Positions 30,908 through 38,082 of a stretch of 38,082 bases of DNA are shown piece by piece. The stretch covers positions 1 through 38,082 of the forward strand of contig SWBL01000415.1 in assembly GCA_024195585.1 (NCBI GenBank). Reading direction: 5' to 3'. Every line of letters begins with the position of its first letter. Positions within the stretch are counted from its first letter, which is position 1. This stretch comes from Aureobasidium sp. EXF-3400. Its lineage: Eukaryota; Ascomycota; Dothideomycetes; Dothideales; Saccotheciaceae. Under the pieces are notes generated by a model. It was not told where the DNA came from. It made no database searches and saw only the letters and a list, made by a program, of their open reading frames with translations. The position numbers and the translations under genes were made by a program.

Positions 30908-33169
30908 TTACGACAAGAACGTCAAAGCTCCCTGGTTCTCTTCCTTCTGCAATACGAAATCCTTGACCTTATCAACCAAGCCCTCTTTGAGCTGATACAA
31001 TGCAGGATGGTCCTGCTTGATGAAGTCGGCTCCCCTCTCAGCGACCATGTATACAGGATTCTGGATACGCGCATCTGGGATGAGGGGGAAGACGCTAGCA
31101 TCGATGACGCGAAGGTTGCGGACACCATGGACTTGGAGACGACCATTGACGACGCCTTCCTCGATGGTTGAGCCCATTCTGCAGGAGCCGCAGGGATCTT
31201 AAATGTGTGTGGTTAGCTGCTGTGGCAATGAGGATATGGGGAGTGATGATGGGAATTAAAGCAAGAGAGATGGGGGAAAAGGACAATGGCAAAAGTCAAA
31301 CTTACGATATCCACTGGTCAAACGTCCTTTCAACCATTTAGCCATGCCCTCATCGTTATCTCTGACCTTGTCCAAGCCCAACATATGCTTAGGATCGCCT
31401 TCGACACTCTTTCCTTGGTCAATTTCGCCCTTGGGAGCGCCATAAACTCCATCACTCGTTCCCTTTGCTTGTGGTTCTCCTTTGACAACGCCACCGTCAC
31501 CCTCGGGATATTCACCGATGACGAGATCTTTCATGCCATCGCCTCGAAGAATGATTTCATCAACGAAGCGGACACCTTCGCGCAATGCGACAGCATCGAG
31601 GGGATGGTCGAGATAGTTCATGTTGATGAGTGGGAACTCGAGGGCGTTTGCGGACTGCAGAGTCAGAGACCCACGGGAAAGCGGGCGGAGGAGAGAAACC
31701 ACGATTGTCATGTAGTTTCCCTCGTTGGGCTCGGGGACATGAGGAAGGAATGGCGAGGCAAAGCATGGCTATCGGACAATGTCAGCTTATGTAGACGCAA
31801 GATGGCGATGGAAAACACATACCAAAAAGTCGTACTCGAAATGTGGCTGGCCCTGTGGACCGAGAGGATCGTGACCTCTCTTCTCTTCCTCTTCTCTCCA
31901 CTCTTTGCATTTCTTGAGCCTATCATCCACTCGTGCAAACCCGCACATCTCCAAAAGACTCGAAGCCAAGGGACCCTTTTTGGTGGTCTTGTACTCAGCC
32001 ATTGCTTCAAGATTCTTGACGCCTGGTCTGAGCACATCATCGACACTATGGCCATCTTTCACTTTGAACGTGTGGGGCGCCACGGGGTGATCCTGGATGT
32101 TCTGACCGACATGCGGGGAATGGACGCTATGGCCGATGCCAGATGAGATGGCTGTCAGATCTGTCATGGATCCTTGGGATGAAGGTCCAATACCGCTCAG
32201 CAAAAGCAGCTTCGGGCTTTCGAAGACACCGCCGCAGACGATGACTTCTTGGCGAGCATAGTACGCGTGTGACTTGTCCGTAGCATGTGTCTGTACACCG
32301 ACACAGGTTTCGCCGCTAAAGAGCAAACGATGAGCCATCGTTTGAGCCTTGACGGTGATGTTCTTGTGGCCCTCGAGGAAGACAGTAGAGGGTTCACGAT
32401 GGCCGTTGTTGATAGTGTGACAGACATGTGCGAGGCCATTGACCGTGCCGTTGTAGATATCGTCAGTGAGGCGATGACCCTGAGATTTCCATGCTTCTTG
32501 CAACTTGGAAGCGAGCGGAATGGGAATGGCGGGGTTAATCGATAGAGGACCGTCAGAACCAACATGAGGAGGATCGTGGTCGAGGATGTGGTGTTTGTCG
32601 TGCATCGTGCCAGGCTGTGGTTGTCAGTATCATACTGAGTCGAGCGACGATCAGAACTCACCTTTTGGAAGTAAGGGAAGCATCTATCCCAGGTCCATTC
32701 ATTGCCGCCGTACTTGGCCCACTCATCGTATGTGGGACGACTTCCACGCAACCAGGTGTAGTAGTTCAAACAACTACTTCCACCCAAAACCTTTCCTCTT
32801 GTGTTCTTGGCTTCATGTCTCTTCTCGCCCTCTCTGTCCCAGAAGGTGATGGGGTATTGCCAGTCATATTCGCTTTCCACAAGTTGAAATGCCAGGGCGG
32901 GAGTCGAAATCTTCTCTTCTTTGAGGGGGTTACTGCATCTTTCAGTTGCGATCGAAAGAGTGCCGGGGATTGGGGGACGAACTCTTTACCGGCCTCGATG
33001 ACAAGAATGGAGAGATCGGGGTTTTCTGCCAAACGGCCTGCGACGCAGTTACCTGCAGTTCCGCCTTTGAATCATCAGCCGCATGTCTTTTGGTGCATTG
33101 CTTTTCTTACTGACCACCGACAACAATAAAGTCATAGACCTTCTCCTCTTCAAGGAAACCAAGCACCAT
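30908..33169 (-). CDS. GMC-family FAD-dependent oxidoreductase, possible frame break at exon 2/3
   Basis: Six exons: 33169-33115, 33064-32990, about 32918-32662, 32614-31823, 31768-31306, 31197-30908; about 643 residues. Visible GMC features are YDFIVVGGGTAGNCVAGRL (dinucleotide-binding, spanning intron 1), ILVIEA, NTRGKVLGGSSCLNYYTWLRG (GMC signature 1), GGVFESPKLLLLSGIGP (signature 2), SGYHPCGSCRMG with the catalytic His, and DARIQNPVY with the partner Asn. It should oxidise an alcohol or related substrate with FAD; no signal peptide is seen, so it is probably intracellular. The exon 2/3 junction is uncertain. The best-looking 57-bp GT-AG intron (32989-32933) would restore EAG-NPLKEEKISTP but is one base out of frame. 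A later acceptor (intron 32989-32919) keeps the frame but loses the conserved Gly of EAG. Other junctions are clean. Confidence 0.85.
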
Positions 33170-33893
33170 GTTGATTGTATGCAAGAATTGACGGGAACGA
33201 GAGGAGTGCAGAAATTATGACAAGAGAAGGGAAAAGCTTGTTCTTCTACTTGGCCTTGAGTACTTGAACCTGAAAGATACGATCTGATTGCTGACGATTG
33301 TCATGCACTGTGATGGCTGCGGAGAGTTGATCTATTAAGGTCATGACGTTTGGCTTCCGTCAACCATCAAAGTGTTGCAGGGATAGAGTGGAGAGGCCTC
33401 GTCAGAACCGCTTAGGGGTACACGTCGATATCACTCCGTGAACATCCGCTTCTTCATCAAAGTCGAAGAAGAATGCGATGTACTTGTCGATCAACCAAGA
33501 AATGTCGATATGTAGGACGGCATGTTCCGATGTTGGAAGAAGGGAGGAAAACCCTCGGAACCTCGGAAGCGGCATTTTGGGATGAGGCTGATGAGCCTCG
33601 GCCAGTTTCAGCTTGGCACAAAGACACGGAGACCGCCGGTCGTTCTTAACCTGACAATACGTATGTTGCAGAACAATGTCCTGCCTTTAATCTTTGTTTG
33701 CAACTCACTAGAGACCTTTATACTTCAAGTTATCAACAAGACCCAGTATGCGATGTGGGTGAAAACTCCGACCAATACAGGCCTTGATTAAGTTCATCTC
33801 TGTCGTGCAAACAACACCATTCCATTACATCCTCGCACCTCTCTTTCCCAGTATGCCTTGTGCTCCAGCTCAGCTACTTCTTACGCCGATGAT
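33170..33893. other. Intergenic, HsbA 3' end to GMC promoter
   Basis: This 724-bp gap lies between two minus-strand genes and includes the GMC promoter. An 89-codon plus-strand frame (33522-33791) has no domain or homology I recognise. Confidence 0.5.
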
Positions 33894-34613
33894 CTAGCAA
33901 AACAGGTCAATACCAAGGGAGCCGCCGGGAGTGTAAGCACAGATGGCCTTGCCAAGGGTGCCGTCCAAGTTGTCCTTGTCCGAAGTAGCATCCGAGGCGC
34001 AGAAAGGAACAGAGTCAATGACGCCGAAAGCAAGAGTCTGTAATCGCATCAGTAACTTTTGCTTTGATAGGGTATATTGGTTTGTAGATGATGACTTACA
34101 TCGACGACACCCTCGAGGGAACGAAGAACAGCGGCAACAGGGCCGAGGAATATGCCCTGCAAGAGGCCAGACTTGCCAATGACGACGTTAAGCAGGTTTT
34201 GGTGGACCACGACAAACTGCGAAAGAGTCAATACGAGATATCGTAAGAGACAGAGCACGACTTACCTCGTGGAAAGCATCGCAAACTTGTTGCTCGGCAG
34301 CAGTGTCGGTGTAGGAGGGAGTACCCTGCATGTTGGTAATGGCAGTGGTGCCAGTCTGAATGATGCCCTGGAAGCCATTGATGACATCGTTGAAGCTAGA
34401 ACTTCCACTGCCAGAGCTGGGCCCCAGAAGAGGGACACCGTTCATGGGATTGAGAGCCTCAGCCACGGTGGTAAGACTCTTCGACTGCTGAGTGATCTTC
34501 TGGATGGTCTGAACCATTTGATCGGAGGTGACATCACGCTTCTCGATGGGGCTGGCTGTAGCAGTGGTGGCAAGGAGGGCCACGACGGGAGCGATGAGCG
34601 AGGAGAAGTGCAT
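33894..34613 (-). CDS. HsbA/MP1-type secreted cell-wall protein
   Basis: Three exons (34613-34266, 34216-34100, 34037-33894) give 202 residues, with introns of 49 and 62 bp, all phase 0. Residues 1-21 are a signal peptide (MHFSSLIAPVVALLATTATA), followed by a SPIEKR site that a Kex2-type protease could cut. The mature chain is helical: DQMVQTIQKITQQSKSLTT, a Gly/Ser stretch, QQVCDAFHEFVVVHQNLLN, then LRSLEGVVDTLAFGVIDSVPFCA. This is the hydrophobic surface-binding protein A / antigenic galactomannoprotein family. Members are secreted, sit in the wall or on hydrophobic surfaces, and can help recruit lytic enzymes such as cutinase. Two Cys, in VCDAFHE and PFCA, may form the conserved bridge. 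No GPI-anchor signal is seen. Confidence 0.92.
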
Positions 34614-35821
34614 CTTGGATGATCTGAAGAAAGAAGCTGGTTTGGAGATGGGGGTTGATGGATGAGGAAGCTAGTTTGAGCTGTTGATGATTTGAAAAGA
34701 GGCTGCGTTGTGACCGTATTTATATATCCTTGTGGTAAACTGACAAGCAATGATTTCTCATCTTCAAAGCAGAGATCTCCATAACACGATGCACGGATGC
34801 AGATGTGATTGTCGTGCAACACAGATTCTGCAGCAGCCCCATTGGGATAGCCAGTCGTTGTTGCCAAAATCAGGAAAATGTATATGCAGTATTGTCAGCC
34901 AAGACGAGATATGAGAGATGCGTAGATAGACCATGCACTCGCCTTGCGCTCGTGTTGGCCATGTTTTCCAGCTCCACATCTCGAACGGTGTAGAACCTAA
35001 CCATACTCAGTCAGCGCATCAATTCGATCTGCATCTGTCGGAGATCTCTTTCGACTAGCGGTAGGTAAGGGGTCTGCCATTTGACCAGTAGTGGAGCCCG
35101 ACGTTCTGGTCAACGATCTTCGCGCCGGCCCGGTGCGAAGCCTCTTTTACGCCTATTAGTCGATCATTCTACCAAATATCCATAGATCGATATAGCGTGG
35201 CACGAGAACGACCAATGGTGCACATGGCAGACAAGCATTGGACAAGTGCCAAATAATCTCGCACTTGGGCCTCAAGGATTTGAAACAACGATCGGCGAAG
35301 CAGTTGGACTTGTACAGGTTGGACCGTGCGAGCGAGATACAACAACGTGAATGCAGAGCCCCGATCGGGTAAGCTTGAATTGATTGACAGGACATATGTA
35401 TGTTTGTGGGCTGAGTAATTGGCGATCGCTCTTCCTGCGAGGATTCCCCGGTGCTTGCATACAGTGGATTGTGGGCGCATCGTTGCATATCTGTGTTTGG
35501 ATAGTGGTGTAGCAGACGATGCAGGGCGTTCTGCCGTATTGCAGGGCTTCGACATACGGCCGCAAGACATGAGACCATGCGGTAAAAATTCACCTCTCAG
35601 TCGTCTTTCTCAAAACAGCTGAATATGAGAGTATCATGCGCATCGTTGCGAATCAGCTTCCGTGCGGTGTCGACCTAGCACTGGCAAGCTGCGACTTCGC
35701 GCAGCCACTGCATTGTTGAGCGACCAAAGCACAGACAGAATTGATGAAGTGCATGTCGCATTGCTGCATCCGCATAAACGTGCGTTGTGAATTCTTGCTT
35801 TCTGGTTTTTTTCCCACTCTA
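34614..35821. other. Intergenic, upstream of HsbA-like gene
   Basis: This 1.2-kb gap contains the HsbA-like promoter at its left and the 3' flank of the membrane-protein gene at its right. Several overlapping frames near 35156-35593 on the minus strand have no domain and look accidental. Confidence 0.5.
34717..34727 (-). promoter_or_regulatory. TATA box of the HsbA-like gene
   Basis: The minus strand reads ATATATAAATA here, about 105-115 bp before the start codon, a usual distance for a highly expressed fungal secreted-protein gene. A pyrimidine/purine-asymmetric leader follows. Confidence 0.5.
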
Positions 35822-37147
35822 TCACCCATCTTTGTCTTCCCCCTTCCGATGCAGTAAGCAAGCACCCAAGCACTCCAACAGGTAGCGTTCACGGACGCTG
35901 ACCCTCTGTAGCGAATACTGATTGACATGAGGTCGTGCAAAGCTGAGGATCTCAGCAAGTTGCTCCGGCCTGTCCAATTTCGACAGGGTTTGCTGGTCAA
36001 TTGCTATCACTGACGTTGACAAGTCTTGAAAGTGCCGTTTGACAAAGTTTGACTCGTTCAGCAAGGCGCAGCAAAGTGTCTCGAAGAGATCGCATCTGAC
36101 AAAAAAATTCAGTAGATCGTACATTGACATATCTGCCAGCTCAAGATCTAGCCAGACATCAGAACTATTCTGCAGGGTTGCCCGCACGGAGTGGAGAAAG
36201 CGAACCTCGGCGATTAGGAAACTCTCGTCTAGTACAGTGTTCTCCTTGAGCATCGGACGTTCATACCCGATCTGAGTTCGGTATACCCAAGTGCCGTAGA
36301 TGAAGGCAAGACCACAAACAAGGAGAATAGGATATGGCCACCAATGAGTTGGAGTGACCATGGAAAAGGCACCAGAGACGAGGCAGACAATCGCTGTGAG
36401 GATGGCGTGTCCTTGAGTCTTCCGTATGCGAGTCGACAAGAGTTGGTTTGCGACATGATCGTGAAGATGTTGCGATGCGGCGCAAGCTTGTTTGTGCGCG
36501 CGTGTCCAGACATGAACGGACCAGCCCACGTTGCAGAGACCGTATAAAGCAGGCAAAGCATTACCAATATAGCCAGATAGTAAGTTACTCGCGAACCAGA
36601 CTTTGCGATTGGCACCTCCGATAGCCATGTAAGTTCCGACGGCGATGAGAAATGCTCCAATGCCCATGGCCATGTCGACGCCAGCGCGGTCAAAGATTTC
36701 GGTTCCCAGATCCCGGTGGGTGATCTCCAGCTCGACTGATTTGTCGCCGTCGACGGATTTTAGACATGCTCGCTCCTCCCTCAGGAGTCTGATGTTCTTC
36801 CAGCTGCAGGTGATGTCACGGAGTGCGACGGAAGACATGATGAGGGCGATTGTAGCGCCGATGGCCATGAGGACGATTGCATAGACAGGAACTGGCACGT
36901 GGTTGAAGACGTTCGCCGCAAAGTCGCCCGAGTTGGCCAGGTCCAAGAATCCGATAACCAGAGGCGGAATACTACGGATGCGCGGTGCGTTATAGAGGGT
37001 AAATTTACCATTGGCCGCGCGGAGAAAGGTGAGTGACGATGATTGCAGGTGCTGAATTCGACTCGAATGTTGATCAATAAACGGGGACTCTTTCTCCAAA
37101 TCGATGACCGAGTCGGCGTTGACCAAAGGTGGTAAACTCGTCGTCAT
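35822..37147 (-). CDS. Multi-pass membrane protein of unknown function
   Basis: A single exon of 441 residues with no recognised domain. The first 75 residues are soluble. Hydrophobic segments then appear at about 88-108 (VPVYAIVLMAIGATIALIMS), 155-175 (MGIGAFLIAVGTYMAIGG), 185-210 (LSGYIGNALPALYGLCNV), 245-265 and 270-290 (THWWPYPILLVCGLAFIYGT). The C-terminal 150 residues are soluble, helical and acidic/basic mixed, with several Cys. No transporter or enzyme motif is visible. The layout (soluble N-terminus, about five membrane helices, long cytosolic tail) resembles lineage-restricted fungal membrane proteins. A CAT near 37145 is the first ATG on this strand, preceded by an intergenic stretch. 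Confidence 0.75.
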   Translation of the reverse strand: MTTSLPPLVNADSVIDLEKESPFIDQHSSRIQHLQSSSLTFLRAANGKFTLYNAPRIRSIPPLVIGFLDLANSGDFAANVFNHVPVPVYAIVLMAIGATIALIMSSVALRDITCSWKNIRLLREERACLKSVDGDKSVELEITHRDLGTEIFDRAGVDMAMGIGAFLIAVGTYMAIGGANRKVWFASNLLSGYIGNALPALYGLCNVGWSVHVWTRAHKQACAASQHLHDHVANQLLSTRIRKTQGHAILTAIVCLVSGAFSMVTPTHWWPYPILLVCGLAFIYGTWVYRTQIGYERPMLKENTVLDESFLIAEVRFLHSVRATLQNSSDVWLDLELADMSMYDLLNFFVRCDLFETLCCALLNESNFVKRHFQDLSTSVIAIDQQTLSKLDRPEQLAEILSFARPHVNQYSLQRVSVRERYLLECLGACLLHRKGEDKDG

Positions 37148-37634
37148 ATCATGTTCAATTGTGCAAGAGACAGTCCGATGTTTAGGGAGTCATGTCAACT
37201 GATACGGAAGCCAGCGTGTTGGTCGGTGAAAGGGACAAAGTTGCGCGATCGCTGCTGCGAGTTCGTCTAAATCTTTGAGTTTTTCTGTGAAGTTCCAAAG
37301 AGAAATGGCCGATTCCAGTGATGGAGAATGTCGAAGGTTGTTGCGACAAGGAGAGAAGGTTCGAGGGGTGTCGATGGATGTTTTGCCAAGGACGTTTCCG
37401 GCACAGTCGATTGCGCGTCTCGGCCTTCTGTATACGAAGTCGTCATTTGGCTTCCAACGTCCGTCTCCCCAAAATATTCATGTCGTTCGTCGCTGTCAAG
37501 GCATCAACATGGGCGTCAAACGGTCAAGAGTCTTTGTATGCATCAAGTGTCATTTCGTCTATGAGGTCTATCATAGTACCGGGATATCTAAGTCTCTCTC
37601 GCTTCCAAAATTTTCCAATTCATATATACGGCCT
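37148..37634. other. Intergenic, phosphoglycerate mutase 3' end to membrane-protein promoter
   Basis: This 487-bp gap contains no gene I can support; plus-strand frames here (78-106 codons) have no domain. Confidence 0.5.
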
Positions 37635-38082
37635 CTAAGACTTGATCAACAAGCTGGAGCCAGTCATCTCCTCGGGCTGATCAAGACCCATGACAGCAAG
37701 AACGGTAGGAGCAACATCTCCAAGGACACCGTCCGTCTTCTTGAGGCTGTAGCCCTCGGGAGCGTTGGCCATGACGAAGGGAACCTTGTTCAGGGTGTGC
37801 GACGTCTTGGGAGTGTTCTTCTCGTTGAGCATCTCCTCAGCGTTACCGTGGTCGGCCGTGATGAAGAGGGTGTAACCGCTCTCCTTGCACTGCTCGTAGA
37901 CCTTGCCAATGGCCTTGTCGGTCTCGGTGCAAGCAATGACGGCAGCGTCGTAGACACCAGTGTGGCCAACCATGTCGGGAGGAGCAAAGTTGTTCATGAG
38001 GAACTCGAACTTGCCCTCCTTGATGCGCTCGCAGAGCTTGTCGGCGACGGCCATGGCGCTCATCTTGGGCTCCTTGTCGTAG
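37635..38082 (-). CDS. 2,3-bisphosphoglycerate-independent phosphoglycerate mutase, C-terminal part
   Basis: Only the last 149 codons lie in the window; the gene runs off the right edge. The visible part carries metal-site motifs of the alkaline-phosphatase-fold mutase: NFAPPDMVGHTG (Asp and His ligands), ITADHGNAEEM (Asp-His pair) and SHTLNKVPFV (His). It ends VLGDVAPTVLAVMGLDQPEEMTGSSLL, the standard iPGM C-terminus. The enzyme interconverts 3- and 2-phosphoglycerate in cytosolic glycolysis using two Mn2+ ions. Codon use here is more biased toward C-ending codons than in its neighbours, as expected for a highly expressed housekeeping gene. Confidence 0.95.
   Translation of the reverse strand, partial: YDKEPKMSAMAVADKLCERIKEGKFEFLMNNFAPPDMVGHTGVYDAAVIACTETDKAIGKVYEQCKESGYTLFITADHGNAEEMLNEKNTPKTSHTLNKVPFVMANAPEGYSLKKTDGVLGDVAPTVLAVMGLDQPEEMTGSSLLIKS

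Noticed and set aside
31286..32146. Long 286-codon frame on the plus strand opposite the GMC gene
   Set aside because: It lies fully antisense to well-supported GMC exons and crosses their introns; its protein has no domain and reflects codon bias on the other strand.

Overview
The window is nuclear DNA of a filamentous ascomycete (Pezizomycotina). Most genes carry GT-AG introns of about 47-64 bp with CTAAC/CTGAC-like branch sites. The gene families are typical fungal ones: a Zn2Cys6 regulator with a fungal-specific domain, a type III PKS, an HsbA surface protein, an App1 phosphatase and a pantothenate-type MFS carrier. A dothideomycete fits the overall look, but that is only an impression. 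Genes alternate strands and each appears to have its own promoter. I saw no transposon, CRISPR array, convincing tRNA or rRNA.

Layout. 1.0-6.0 kb: an unknown coiled-coil protein (+), an App1/DUF2183 lipid phosphatase (-) and a Ca2+/calmodulin-dependent kinase (+). 6.4-9.2 kb: a short-chain dehydrogenase (+), a decayed secreted-protein fragment (-) and a cation/Ca2+ exchanger (+). 9.9-17.4 kb: a pantothenate-family MFS transporter (+), a type III polyketide synthase (+), a 3-hydroxyacyl-CoA dehydrogenase fused to a YWTD-type beta-propeller (-) and a GNAT acetyltransferase (-). 17.4-21.3 kb: a 3.9-kb stretch with no supportable gene. 21.3-28.4 kb: a GT2 processive-type glycosyltransferase, an Fe(II)/2-oxoglutarate dioxygenase-like enzyme and a Zn2Cys6 transcription factor, all (+). 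28.6-38.1 kb, all (-): a CPA2 Na+/H+ antiporter, a GMC flavo-oxidoreductase, an HsbA-like wall protein, an unknown multi-pass membrane protein and the 3' end of cofactor-independent phosphoglycerate mutase.

Working together. The strongest local theme is CoA chemistry at 9.9-15.7 kb: a CoA-precursor-type carrier, a CoA-ester-using PKS and an acyl-CoA dehydrogenase-like enzyme. A looser accessory group at 24.7-34.6 kb combines dioxygenase, regulator, antiporter, GMC oxidase and surface protein. Both groupings are inferred from position only.

Most notable observations. The type III PKS has an in-frame TGA exactly where homologues continue, and the same frame runs on for 36 codons with the conserved FGPG loop. 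The GMC gene has an exon junction that is one base out of frame when its best splice sites are used. The antiporter needs a GC-AG intron. At 16.2-16.4 kb a 15-bp stem followed by nine T on the minus strand may mark an unannotated RNA. I found no clearly new multi-gene system.
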